Assembly: GCF_002563895.1 (NCBI RefSeq)
Contig: NZ_PDJB01000001.1
Coordinates: 3,641,501 to 3,705,500, forward strand
Length of the DNA: 64,000 bases
Reading direction: 5' to 3'
Source of the DNA: Pseudomonas lurida
GTDB taxonomy: Bacteria > Pseudomonadota > Gammaproteobacteria > Pseudomonadales > Pseudomonadaceae
The translations under genes were made by a program, and so were the position numbers. The notes below the pieces were generated by a model. It saw nothing but the letters and a program-made list of their open reading frames with translations. It was not told the origin of the DNA and did not search any database. This document shows positions 35,816-44,251 of this stretch, piece after piece (the first letter of the stretch is position 1; every line of letters begins with the position of its first letter).

Positions 35816-36211
35816 ATGACCAGCACACGCGATGCCATTTTCCCGGCTGACCGCCATGAACTGTACGAACGCCACCGCTACTCGCCGGCGATTCGCGCCA
35901 ACGGCTTTCTGTTCGTATCCGGCCAGGTCGGCAGCCGCAAGGACGGCTCGGCCGAGCCGGACCTCGCAGCACAGGTTCGCCTGGCCTTCACCAATCTCAA
36001 CGCGATCCTGGCCGAGGCCGGCAGCAGTTTCGAGGATGTGGTCGACACGACGATCTTCATCATAGACCCCGACTCCAAATTCGAAACCATCTGGGAAGTC
36101 GCGGCCGAGTACTGGGGCGAGGCGCCCTACCCCACGGCGACCGTTATCGGCGTGACCTGGTTGTCCGGCTTTGACTTCGAGATCAAGGTGATCGCCAAGC
36201 TACCCCAGTAG
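35816..36211 (+). CDS. RidA/YjgF family protein
   Basis: This is a 131-residue protein of the YjgF/YER057c/UK114 superfamily, with the core NGFLFVSGQVGSRKDG, FTNLNAILAEAGSSFEDVVD and PYPTATVIGV. The arginine usual in active imine deaminases (P-x-R-x) is here a threonine in PYPTAT, so it may belong to a non-deaminase RidA subgroup. The start at 35816 follows GAAGGAGCC. It is divergent from the LysR gene. Confidence 0.88.
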   Translation: MTSTRDAIFPADRHELYERHRYSPAIRANGFLFVSGQVGSRKDGSAEPDLAAQVRLAFTNLNAILAEAGSSFEDVVDTTIFIIDPDSKFETIWEVAAEYWGEAPYPTATVIGVTWLSGFDFEIKVIAKLPQ

Positions 36212-36388
36212 AACCGGCAAGCCGCCTCTACCGATCGCCGGCGCGAACAGTCTTGTTGTTCCTGGCGCGCGCCCTTCACTCTCGGTCGGTTCCTGCCTGA
36301 TGTGACCGTCCGCTTCTGGCCGTTTTCTGCTGGTCTTGACCGGAAGGAAGCGGCCCGTGGCGGCCTTTGTGAAGGCTCATTTCGCGTA

Positions 36389-37066
36389 TTAGCGCGTTGC
36401 CCCCAGCAGCGCTGCATCCATCGCTACCGCACGTTTATAAGCGTCGCGGCCCATTAATTTCTCGGCGTAAGCAAGAAACGCAGCGCTGTGCGGCAAGGTG
36501 CCCAACCCTAACCCCCAGCCGATGTGAGAGCCCACATAAACGTCAGCGGCGGTGAAACGCGCTCCGGCAATGAACGGCTGAGCCGACACTGCGCGTTCGA
36601 GTTGATCCACGGTGCGCTCGTAGCTCCCATAGCCAAAGAAGAACTCCTGGTCCGGCGTGGGGTTGAAGCCGGCGCGGTGGTTGGTTACCGCCTGCTCCAA
36701 GGGGCCCGCGGCGAAAAACATCCAACGGTAGTAGGACGCCCGCTCCGCTGCCACGGGGGCCAAGTTTGCTTCGGGGAACGCATCAGCCAGATACGCACAG
36801 ATCGCGGCGGTTTCTGTTATGGTTTGCCCGTTATGCACGAGTGCGGGGATCTTCCCCATCGGGTTCACGTCGCGAAAAAAAATAACGCTGGGATCATCTG
36901 GGTCGGCTGCCGCCGGCGCTGCCAGCGCAGCACCGCCCCAGCGATCATCCTGGCTGGTCGGCTGGTAATCCAGAATGATCGTTTCATAGGTGCAGCCGAT
37001 TTCTTCGAGCATCCAGCGCACCATGCGCCCGCGAGAGTTGGGATTGGTATAGAACGTCATTGTCAT
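36389..37066 (-). CDS. Glutathione S-transferase family protein
   Basis: This is a 225-residue protein. The thioredoxin-like N-terminal domain has MTFYTNPNSRGRMVRWMLEE, then GKIPALVHNGQTITETAAIC, where the ITETAAI segment binds the gamma-glutamyl part of glutathione. The serine in NPNSRGR would be the catalytic residue. The helical C-terminal domain runs from about residue 110. There is an Ala/Pro/Asp-rich insertion (AAPAAADPDDP). It is divergent from the AraC gene at 37219, its probable regulator. Confidence 0.88.
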   Translation of the reverse strand: MTMTFYTNPNSRGRMVRWMLEEIGCTYETIILDYQPTSQDDRWGGAALAAPAAADPDDPSVIFFRDVNPMGKIPALVHNGQTITETAAICAYLADAFPEANLAPVAAERASYYRWMFFAAGPLEQAVTNHRAGFNPTPDQEFFFGYGSYERTVDQLERAVSAQPFIAGARFTAADVYVGSHIGWGLGLGTLPHSAAFLAYAEKLMGRDAYKRAVAMDAALLGATR

Positions 37067-37218
37067 CGTGAGCGCCTCTTGGCCCGGTTTAGTGACGACA
37101 ATGTTAAGAGCGAAGCGGCATAACCCCTTGGGCGGTTTACGCCAGAATACTTGCGGAACGCGCCATTAGCGGGCGTTTCGCTACGCACTGCCGCTCACCT
37201 GCGGTTCGGAGCATAGAC

Positions 37219-38229
37219 ATGTCGCACCTTCAGACCGGCGCCGAGCGGTGTAAATTGCCCAGAGTATTCTGGCAGTCGATAGAGCAATTGGGACTCGATC
37301 CCGCGTTGATTCAACATCAGGCTCAACTGCCCCATGACATTCACCTGAACGAAGCCGCTGTTATCAGCACGCGCCAGCTCTTTGCGGTTTGGAATGCTAT
37401 CGAGGCGCTTTCTGCAGACCCCTCCTTCGCGATAAAAATGGTTCGCGACACGCCCAGTGCGAAACACAAAATGGCATTCCTCGCCGCGTTATATGGCGCC
37501 GACTTGCGCGACGCAATTGCGAGGTATTCCCGCTTCAAACGCCTATGCAGTCCCGACCAGATTTGCATCGAAGAGCGTCAGGGCAATGTGTCATTCACCA
37601 TTCAGTGGCCTTCTGGTACGGGGCCGGCACCTTTCGCCTCAGTGGACGCTGGATTTGCTCTGTTACTGGAACTAGGTCGACGAGGCACCGGCAAACACTT
37701 GGTGCCCGTCCAATTGAGTTTAAGACGGCCAACGCCGACCCCGGAAACCCATTCGATTTATTTCGGTTGCCCCATTCGCTACGGCGCGGACCGTGACGAG
37801 TTGACCGTGAGCGCCGCCGACCTCGATTTACCGTTTCTTGAACACAATCCGGACGTATTGCACATGATGACCCCCGGCCTTACTGCCGCAATGCGAGAAA
37901 TTGAGGCTCCCGCAGGATTCCGTGAGCAGGTCATTGAATTGCTGAAAAGAGCCCTGGCGGCGGGGCGGCCAAGTTTGCAGAATCTCGCCCAAGAACTCTT
38001 GCAGAGCGAGCGAACGTTACAACGACGATTAGCGTCGGAGGGTACGACGTTCAGCGCACTGCTCAACGAGGCTCGGCGCCAAGTCGGATTTCATTTGCTT
38101 GCTGATACGACCCTTGAACTGAAAGAGGTGGCTTATCTGCTCGGTTACGAGGACGTCAACTCTTATTACCGGGCGTTTCGCCAATGGGAGAAGGTTTCAC
38201 CCAGTCAGTGGCGACTGTCCAATACATGA
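37219..38229 (+). CDS. AraC family transcriptional regulator (arabinose-binding-domain type)
   Basis: This is a 336-residue regulator of the class with an N-terminal arabinose-binding-like domain (LPRVFWQSIEQLGLDPALIQ, then ADPSFAIKMV) and a C-terminal AraC helix-turn-helix (ELLQSERTLQRRLASEGTTF, VAYLLGYEDVNSYYRAFRQW). It is divergent from the GST gene. The codon use is less G+C-biased than in most neighbours, which could point to horizontal acquisition. Confidence 0.88.
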   Translation: MSHLQTGAERCKLPRVFWQSIEQLGLDPALIQHQAQLPHDIHLNEAAVISTRQLFAVWNAIEALSADPSFAIKMVRDTPSAKHKMAFLAALYGADLRDAIARYSRFKRLCSPDQICIEERQGNVSFTIQWPSGTGPAPFASVDAGFALLLELGRRGTGKHLVPVQLSLRRPTPTPETHSIYFGCPIRYGADRDELTVSAADLDLPFLEHNPDVLHMMTPGLTAAMREIEAPAGFREQVIELLKRALAAGRPSLQNLAQELLQSERTLQRRLASEGTTFSALLNEARRQVGFHLLADTTLELKEVAYLLGYEDVNSYYRAFRQWEKVSPSQWRLSNT

Positions 38230-38301
38230 AGTGTGACGCTGGCGGTGTGTGGGCGGGGATGTTCGCTTTTGGCCGCAAGCGGACGTTCATCGCCGCATGA
38301 C

Positions 38302-38757
38302 TCAGGAAAATGCAGCCTGTACAAATGCCTCTAACGCCTTGTCTTCCAGGATTTCGATGGAGAAGTGCCCAAATCGCTTAGGCAACCAGATAATGCGTGT
38401 CCCGGACGGTGACTGCAGGTTCGCGCGGACCAAGGGCTTTCCGTTTTCGTCTTCTGGCTGAACACCGGCGAACATCAGGTCGTCGTAGGCCTTCTCGATA
38501 TCCGGCGTCGAATAGCAGTGGCGATAAATCATCCCTTCTCCCGAGGAGTCTAATAGCTCCCTCAGGTTCCCCGCCAATGGCTGTACCAACATGAAACGCT
38601 CTTGACCGATCAGCGCTATCGCGTAGCGCACATGCAGGCCACCTCGTTCCCAAACGAGCGTTTTGGATATCCTGGCATTAAGTATCTGTGCGTAGTAAGC
38701 ACAGGCTTCTTCGAGATTATTGACCAGTACATCGACGTGACTGAACTTCAGATCCAT
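38302..38757 (-). CDS. VOC family protein
   Basis: This is a 151-residue protein of the glyoxalase/bleomycin-resistance fold. It begins MDLKFSHVDVLVNNLEEACA and has SPSGTRIIWLPKRFGHFSIEI near the end. The His in SHVDV and the late Glu in FSIEI are the likely metal ligands. It stands alone; the substrate is unknown. Confidence 0.8.
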   Translation of the reverse strand: MDLKFSHVDVLVNNLEEACAYYAQILNARISKTLVWERGGLHVRYAIALIGQERFMLVQPLAGNLRELLDSSGEGMIYRHCYSTPDIEKAYDDLMFAGVQPEDENGKPLVRANLQSPSGTRIIWLPKRFGHFSIEILEDKALEAFVQAAFS

Positions 38758-38819
38758 TGCCGCCTTCCTGTTGAGTCGGCGTCAATGTTAAGCCGCAGAC
38801 GCTCAGAATTCCATGGACC

Positions 38820-39047
38820 TCATGAATCTATATTGTTGGTGTAGAAGTGCGCCAATTCGGCGATAAACCAGCGTTCAAACTGAGATAAGCGAGGCGCGGT
38901 CCATCGTTTGATGGCGAACAACAGTGACTGCCCGCTCCTGGCCGACAGCTGCCGCCCCTCAAAGCCTTTGTCGTGTACGCTGTCACATCGCTGTACGGCT
39001 GCTGCAAACCGCTTACCCCACTGGCTAGAAGGCACAGGAGTTGTCAC
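38820..39047 (-). pseudogene. Possible remnant of a LysR-type regulator C-terminus
   Basis: The open stretch ends with SLLFAIKRWTAPRLSQFERW and FIAELAHF, which looks like the C-terminal helix of LysR co-inducer domains. There is no plausible start or DNA-binding part upstream. The call rests only on this resemblance. Confidence 0.3.
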
Positions 39048-39101
39048 AGAACGAAGCAGCGAGGAGTAAGCCTGCCGGGGTACTTTCCGCGCCGGAATCG
39101 C

Positions 39102-40421
39102 TCACATTACGTACGGCTCGAACAGGCGTCGCACGTCCACCCTCGCCTTCAGCTTCGCAGCCAACATGTACAAACCACCCACCTTGCGATGCAGAAACAG
39201 GACAGCTACCGGTGGCGTGTGCCAGAAGTCGCGATCGGCACCCAGTTGCCACCCTGCATCGCGCAAGCGTCCTGCGAGGTCGGATATTGCAAAGTCATAG
39301 GCGCCTTGATGCCGCAGTGGCTCACAGGCCTGGCAGATGAGGTCCGTCAGCAATAACCGATGCTTGGCCAGGGTTTCATGCTGAAAGTAGCCAACTTCCA
39401 GCGCGGCCTCGGTGATGGCGGCGCGGTCGTCACGCCAGCCTGCAACCAGCAGCCTCCGAAATGCCTCGGTGCCGTCACGGCTATAAAGGCGCGTGGCGCC
39501 GAAGTCGAGCAACACTATCTGCCCGGTTTCTTGCTGATAACGGTAATTGGCAAAGTTGGGGTCGGTCTGGACGCACTGAAACTCAAACACCTCGCGCAGA
39601 AGCAGGCCGAACAGCAATGTGATGACCCGGTCACGCTCTGCCTGTGGCGCATGTTCAAGGCTCTCCAATGGGCCGCCGTCGGCGAAGGACATCACCAGAA
39701 TGTTCGGCGTACTGAACTCGGCATACCCACGCGGAACCAGAAAGTCCGGACTGTCGGCTAACAGTTGATGAAAGCGCCGCAAGTGCGTGGCTTCTTTCAG
39801 GTAATCCGCTTCATCTTGCAATTGACGCTTGGCCTCGTGGAGCAGCGGTACGACGTCCATACCGGGAGGCAGCAGCCCGGACATGCGCAGCAAAGTAGCG
39901 ACGTTATCCACATCGCTGGAAATACTCTCGCGCACACCTGGATATTGCACTTTGATCGCCAGGCGTTGGCCGTCTTTGCCTTGCGCGGCATGAACCTGGC
40001 CGATGGATGCCGCCGCCAATGGTGTAAAGGAAAACCGATCGAAACGCCCTTCCCAGCCCTTACCCCAGCTCTCTTCAAGGACCGCTACCAACTGGCTCAT
40101 GGGCATCGGATGCGCATCGGAACGCAGGCGGGCAAGAATGTCGCTAAGCTCGCTCGGTAATAAATCACCCGCATCCATTGATAACAACTGTCCGATCTTC
40201 ATGGCCGCACCACGCAATTGCGACAATTGCTCGGCCACGCGCTGCGCATTACCCGGCGTCAACAGCAGGTCACTGAACACCGGACGTTTACCTTGAGACA
40301 ACTGCCGTGCACCTTCGGCCAGCATGCCGCCCACCACGCCCGAGGCCAAACTGCCAAAACGCATCAGCCGCGACAAGCGACTGCCCGGCACTGCAGACGA
40401 CCCGGGCAGGCGCGGTTTCAC
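39102..40421 (-). CDS. AarF/ABC1/UbiB atypical kinase family protein
   Basis: This is a 439-residue protein of the UbiB/COQ8 family. The hallmark KxGQ motif appears as GAAMKIGQLLSMDAGDLLP. The ATP-site segment is AAASIGQVHAAQGKDGQRLA, then IKVQYPGV. The catalytic-loop region is QTDPNFANYRYQ and the metal site is LLDFGATR. Relatives help coenzyme Q synthesis or lipid homeostasis. The GTG at 40421 overlaps the stop of the upstream DUF3429 gene (GTGA), which sets the start and implies coupling. The frame upstream to 40643 lies inside that gene and is not used. Confidence 0.88.
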   Translation of the reverse strand: MKPRLPGSSAVPGSRLSRLMRFGSLASGVVGGMLAEGARQLSQGKRPVFSDLLLTPGNAQRVAEQLSQLRGAAMKIGQLLSMDAGDLLPSELSDILARLRSDAHPMPMSQLVAVLEESWGKGWEGRFDRFSFTPLAAASIGQVHAAQGKDGQRLAIKVQYPGVRESISSDVDNVATLLRMSGLLPPGMDVVPLLHEAKRQLQDEADYLKEATHLRRFHQLLADSPDFLVPRGYAEFSTPNILVMSFADGGPLESLEHAPQAERDRVITLLFGLLLREVFEFQCVQTDPNFANYRYQQETGQIVLLDFGATRLYSRDGTEAFRRLLVAGWRDDRAAITEAALEVGYFQHETLAKHRLLLTDLICQACEPLRHQGAYDFAISDLAGRLRDAGWQLGADRDFWHTPPVAVLFLHRKVGGLYMLAAKLKARVDVRRLFEPYVM

Positions 40422-40882
40422 GAATGAATGGCTACAGCGATTGCGCCAACAAGCAGGCAAACGCAAGCCACAGTGGTCAGGCGCAACCGCATGGGCAGGT
40501 ACCAGGCGGGCAGGCTCACAACCCGAACCAACTGTCGGTCCTGCCAGAAGTGGACGACAAATCCGACGATCAACAGCGAGCACCCCAACGGCACTGGTAG
40601 TAACGTGCTGAGCCAAGCGATAAGAGCCGGGATGACGCTCCATATAAACCGGTCGCGGCGCAATTGGGCACTCATGCTATGCACTGACATGGCAAAGCCC
40701 CAGTGCAAGGCGCCGATGAAGCTCAAGATGACAGCGCCATAATTGACCAGCGCCACAGCGCAAAACGGCCGATATTCTCGAGAAGTGAGGACGAGTAGCG
40801 CGAGACCAATAAACGGTAGCAAACCGCCATATCCCAGCAGGACGACATTCCTTGGCGGCGAGATCGAAGACGACACGTTCAT
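40418..40882 (-). CDS. DUF3429 membrane protein
   Basis: This is a 154-residue protein with five predicted membrane helices (NVVLLGYGGLLPFIGLALLV, then GAVILSFIGALHWGFAM). The FIGALHWGFAM motif is characteristic of the DUF3429 (TMEM69-like) family, whose function is not established. The start at 40882 follows GGAAG. It lies between the CLC gene and the UbiB-like gene and is coupled to the latter by a 4-bp overlap. Confidence 0.8.
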   Translation of the reverse strand: MNVSSSISPPRNVVLLGYGGLLPFIGLALLVLTSREYRPFCAVALVNYGAVILSFIGALHWGFAMSVHSMSAQLRRDRFIWSVIPALIAWLSTLLPVPLGCSLLIVGFVVHFWQDRQLVRVVSLPAWYLPMRLRLTTVACVCLLVGAIAVAIHS

Positions 40883-41007
40883 TTCAATTTCTTCCAGTGC
40901 CCGATAGACAAGACTGTAGACCCAAAAGCTATGACCTGATGCCATTGCTTTGCAAATGGACAGTCCTGCCCTTGATTGATCGGTCGTTTTGGACCGCAAG
41001 CTGCCCC

Positions 41008-42339
41008 TCACTCTTGCACTTTCTGCTCGCTGGCGGATTCACTTTGAGCATGAAATTGCTTGATATCGGAGAGCCGGATTTCCTCCGGCAAAGGACGGTG
41101 ATGCTTGCTGTGGCCGACGCGCTGGGCGTGATAGATCCCGGTATGTCCGGATACGAGGTAACTGGCGATACAGGCGATGGCTGCAAGCGGAGCAATTTCG
41201 GGCCCGAAGAGTTCCATGGCCATCACAATGGTTGCCAGTGGCGTATTAGCCGCGCCCGCGAAGACGGCGACAAAACCGATACCGGCCAGCATGGCGAAGG
41301 GAAGATGCAGCAGGGGCGCTAGCGCATTGCCCAATGTGGCGCCAATGTAAAACAGCGGAGTGACTTCGCCGCCCTTGAATCCACTGCCCAGGGAGACAAC
41401 GGTGAACACCATCTTTCCAAACCAGTCCCAAGGAGCCATTGGCATTTGAAAGGATTGGACGATGCTCGGAATGCCCAGTCCGATATACGTATAGACGTCG
41501 ACGTTATGGTCACGACCGAGCGCCCACACTGCGACTGCGATCAGCAGGCCGCCGGCGAAGGGTCTTAAGGGTGAATAGGTGATGAGCCGCTTAACCAACG
41601 CCCCGAGCGTGTGAGTCGCTGTCGCGAATAACAGGCCCGCAAGGCCGAAGACAATCCCAGCGGCGACCACAGCCATGACACTCCAGAGCTGTACCGGAAC
41701 CACTTCGCCAATGACGTAATGCGTATGAACCACGCCCCAGGCTTGCCCCACCTGGTCAGCAACGATTGCCGCAACCACGCAAGGGAAAAGCGCGTCGTAA
41801 CGCATACGTCCAATGGCCAATACTTCAAGTCCGAATAAAGCCCCGGCAAGAGGGGTGCCGAAGACGGACGCAAAGCCAGCGCTGATGCCGGCCATAAGAA
41901 TCACCCGGCGATCCTCGCGACGCAGCCGGAAGACATGCGTCAGTTGATCGGCAAGGGCCCCGCCCATTTGCACCGCCGTACCCTCACGCCCAACAGATGC
42001 GCCAAAGAGGTGGGAAACCACCGTTCCGATAAGCACCATCGGAACCATGCGCAAGGGGACAACCTTTTTAGGATCGTGGATCTCATCGATGATCAGATTG
42101 TTTCCGGCATCAACGGGCTTGCCTATCAAGTGATACGCAAGTCCCACGGCAAAGCCAGCTACGGGCAGGAGCCAGATGACCCAGGGATGGGTCTCTCGCC
42201 ACTGGGTGGCATGATCCAGGGAAAGCAGGAATAACGCAGAAGCAGAACCTGCCAAAAGCGCTACAAGACCTGCAAGCGCAAGCCATTTCGCTAGGTAGGG
42301 CAGTAAGTCGAGTTGTTCAGGTCGTCGAAATTTAGACAT
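41008..42339 (-). CDS. eriC: CLC-type fluoride exporter
   Basis: This is a 443-residue CLC-family membrane protein. The gating region reads SVGREGTAVQMGGALADQ, with Thr in place of the Pro of chloride channels (GREGP). The other CLC elements are GISAGFASVFGTPLAGALFG and GGEVTPLFYIGATLGNAL. It ends in a His-rich tail (GHSKHHRP). The fluoride riboswitch directly upstream makes it very likely a fluoride/proton antiporter (CLC-F, EriC-F). The ATG at 42339 gives MSKFRRPEQLDLLPYLAKW. Two further genes follow on the same strand 125 bp on. Confidence 0.92.
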   Translation of the reverse strand: MSKFRRPEQLDLLPYLAKWLALAGLVALLAGSASALFLLSLDHATQWRETHPWVIWLLPVAGFAVGLAYHLIGKPVDAGNNLIIDEIHDPKKVVPLRMVPMVLIGTVVSHLFGASVGREGTAVQMGGALADQLTHVFRLRREDRRVILMAGISAGFASVFGTPLAGALFGLEVLAIGRMRYDALFPCVVAAIVADQVGQAWGVVHTHYVIGEVVPVQLWSVMAVVAAGIVFGLAGLLFATATHTLGALVKRLITYSPLRPFAGGLLIAVAVWALGRDHNVDVYTYIGLGIPSIVQSFQMPMAPWDWFGKMVFTVVSLGSGFKGGEVTPLFYIGATLGNALAPLLHLPFAMLAGIGFVAVFAGAANTPLATIVMAMELFGPEIAPLAAIACIASYLVSGHTGIYHAQRVGHSKHHRPLPEEIRLSDIKQFHAQSESASEQKVQE

Positions 42340-42397
42340 TTGGCCAGCCACAAAAAAGTAAGTGGGCCTGACCAAAAACGGATGCTGGGCGCGAACG

Positions 42398-42430
42398 CCT
42401 ACAGACCTGGTTTGATCAGGTTTCTGTAGG
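42398..42430 (-). promoter_or_regulatory. Expression-platform hairpin of the fluoride riboswitch
   Basis: On the minus strand CCTACAGA (the 3' end of the aptamer) can pair with TCTGTAGG 17 bases later, with inner CCTG/CAGG pairs. This stem competes with the aptamer fold. No T-run follows directly, so control may be by Rho or by some other structural switch. Confidence 0.7.
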
Positions 42431-42490
42431 CATCATCAGCTGCTACGGGCGCAGCGGTTGGTTAATGGAGGAATGCCATCTCCAATGGGC
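42424..42490 (-). ncRNA. Fluoride riboswitch (crcB RNA motif) aptamer
   Basis: Reading the minus strand, GGAGATGGCATTCCTCCATT is followed by AACC, CCGCTGCGCCCG and GCTGATGATGCCTACAGA. These are the conserved elements of the fluoride (crcB) aptamer, including the GATGGCATTC loop and the CTGATGATGCCTAC 3' segment. It closely resembles the aptamer known upstream of Pseudomonas eriC. It lies about 85 bases upstream of the CLC gene start. Confidence 0.93.
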
Positions 42491-42748
42491 CGATCTTAGC
42501 CAGCCCTGGCGAAAATGTAAAATCTTGTTACAAAGCTAGCCAGTATGAGAAGGATGTCGAGCTCGGTGGCTTTTTTGCCGACGAAGCCCATCTTGAGGGG
42601 GGCGTCATGCAAACGGTTCATCGACGTGCCGGGCAGATCGTGAAGCCGATTCGCTGACCGCCATGTGCGGAGCGTGGCCCAAACCGCCTGAAATGGTGCG
42701 CAAACGATCAAAGGTGCGAGTGATGGCTGAACCAACCCGCAGAAATGC

Positions 42749-42775
42749 AAAAGCCCCGCTAAGGCGGGGCTTTCG
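42749..42775. terminator. Terminator hairpin beside the degenerate tRNA-Ser copy
   Basis: AAAGCCCCGC and GCGGGGCTTT form a 10-bp perfect stem with loop TAAG. It has the same position relative to the tRNA-like repeat as the hairpins at 43917 and 57176. Confidence 0.75.
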
Positions 42776-42784
42776 TTTGAATCT

Positions 42785-42845
42785 TGGCGGTAGACCGGGG
42801 ATTCGGACCCTGGAGACGCTTTTAACGTCCTCCGGCTTTCAAGGC
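42785..42845 (-). pseudogene. Diverged 3' fragment of tRNA-Ser (old attachment scar)
   Basis: On the plus strand the stretch from GGCGGTAGACCGGGGATTCG to GGCTTTCAAGGCC aligns with the 3' two-thirds of tRNA-Ser at 57213, with about 8 mismatches in 60 bases. The 5' acceptor and D-arm part is missing. The D/T-loop substitutions show it is not a working tRNA. The rest of 42491-42976, about 480 bases, holds no recognisable gene. Confidence 0.75.
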
Positions 42846-42976
42846 CACTATGCAACTGCCCGCAGGCCGTGGCCTTGAATCCTCATCGATTCGCGCGAGG
42901 CGAGTATTTCACCAGAGAGGGAAGTCTTTTTCAGTGTCTCCCTCACGGGCAAAAGACTCACCCTAACGTGGAATCA

Positions 42977-43474
42977 TTACTTGGCTTGGCGAAGCACGAG
43001 CTCCGACAAACGGGTCTTAACGCGGAAGCAGAACTCGCGAATCTGAAATTGATAAGCGGGCATGACCATATAGTTTAAATCAGGACCTAACGAGTCTTTG
43101 ATTTCCATGTATTTAGCCGTCTTGGCTGCAATGGCTTGGTATTCCGCCTCGTATTTGTTGTACGACACTTTGTTGTAAACCTTCAGGACATCCAGCTCTT
43201 TACGGCATTGCTCAGCGCGGTTCTGGTTCAGGCTTGTCTCTGATTCTGACTGAACGGATTCCGGAGCGGCAGGGACGTGGGAATCAGCGCTGGCGTTCGC
43301 AGGGGCGGCCTCGTAGCGAACAGTCCAATTTTCTGGTGCCGGATGTGCGACTTCAGGGGGGGCTTCCTGGACAGCGGCAGGAGGTGGAGCCACGTTAGGT
43401 TTTTCTGGAGTTTTCGTCGCGCATCCCGAGAGGGCCAGTCCTACCACTACAACGATGCCACACATTTTATCCAT
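42977..43474 (-). CDS. Predicted lipoprotein
   Basis: This is a 165-residue protein with a lipoprotein signal MDKMCGIVVVVGLALSGC and a Pro/Ala-rich linker (PNVAPPPAAVQEAPPEVAHP). A charged helical part follows, then a C-terminal domain with NKVSYNKYEAEYQAIAAKTA. The start at 43474 has GGTGGAACC upstream; an open stretch to 43708 without a good start is ignored. It lies between the old tRNA scar and the left end of the island, and may be cargo of an earlier integration. The function is unknown. Confidence 0.72.
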   Translation of the reverse strand: MDKMCGIVVVVGLALSGCATKTPEKPNVAPPPAAVQEAPPEVAHPAPENWTVRYEAAPANASADSHVPAAPESVQSESETSLNQNRAEQCRKELDVLKVYNKVSYNKYEAEYQAIAAKTAKYMEIKDSLGPDLNYMVMPAYQFQIREFCFRVKTRLSELVLRQAK

Positions 43475-43916
43475 CGGTTCCACCAAGAGGTCATTACGGT
43501 TGGCTGAGTCGTTAGGTTCTGGGTAAAAGTAATAACTCACTCTGATCGAGTGTAAATTTTCTACCAGACTCAAGGCGCTCAACCTCTCTTCCTTGAGTAC
43601 GCAGATGGACGATAATAGTAAAAAAACAAAAAGATGACGAGTAAAAGCTCGCCCTAAAAGCCACAAATCTAATCGGATAATCAGTGGGGGACTACGCTGC
43701 GCCTGCACCCCAAGGGTGGCGCGTGTAAATTGCAGAGACGATGGGGATGGGTGCCGATGTGGACCAAGCGCAAGCGCCTTGAACCGATTGCCGTATAGGG
43801 ACGGTCACCAAATAGGTTGACCGAAGGATTGGTGAGGACGCCAAGCCCTTCGAACCCGTCAAGGTTTCGGTCCTCCCTTGAGAAACCGTCTTACGCCATC
43901 AAACCCCAGAAACGCA
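43475..43916. other. Intergenic region without a recognisable gene
   Basis: This 440-base stretch lies between the lipoprotein gene and the left attachment repeat. I see no convincing open frame, RNA or repeat in it. Confidence 0.55.
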
Positions 43917-43940
43917 AAAGCCCCGCTACTGCAGGGCTTT
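43917..43940. terminator. Terminator-like hairpin beside the left attachment repeat
   Basis: AAAGCCCCGC and GCAGGGCTTT form a stem with one A-C mismatch around TACT. It matches the position of the tRNA terminators at the other copies, so it may have been carried with the tRNA 3' flank. Confidence 0.65.
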
Positions 43941-43950
43941 CGTTCGAGTC

Positions 43951-44012
43951 TTGGCGGGAAACCAGGGATTCGAACCCTGGAGACGCTATTAACGTCCGCC
44001 GGTTTTCAAGAC
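43951..44012. repeat. Left attachment repeat (attL-like), copy of the tRNA-Ser 3' part
   Basis: The 62 bases are identical to 57212-57273, from TTGGCGGGAAACC to TTTTCAAGAC, including the T-arm, variable arm and anticodon arm. Identity stops after the anticodon stem begins, so only the intact gene at 57213 works. Confidence 0.93.
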
Positions 44013-44251
44013 TGCCGACTTAACAATACACATCGACAACAGCTTAGGTATTCATCGTTTCCGCACCAGAGCATTTTTTGATGCCCTAGCAAGCCGCATA
44101 GACCAAGGGGCGCATCAGGTTGCGGAAACGACTTCCCCCCTCCCCCGGCGTCCTGCCGACCGTACACAAACCACCAATAGCAGGGCGTCCTGCGCCTCAC
44201 CGGGGGCCATTTCTGGCAGCAACGCGGCTCGCGATGAAACGGCAACAGACC

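Noticed and set aside
36310..36353. Hairpin CCGCTTC/GAAGCGG downstream of the RidA-like gene
   Set aside because: It has only a 7-bp stem with a long loop and no T-run, too weak to call a terminator; the CCGCTTCTGGCCG core is mentioned with the MITE.
42785..42845. Functional tRNA-Ser at 42.8 kb
   Set aside because: The 5' acceptor strand and D-arm are absent and conserved loop bases are changed.
42496..42855. 119-codon minus-strand frame across the tRNA scar
   Set aside because: It runs through the tRNA-like repeat and terminator hairpin and shows no family pattern.
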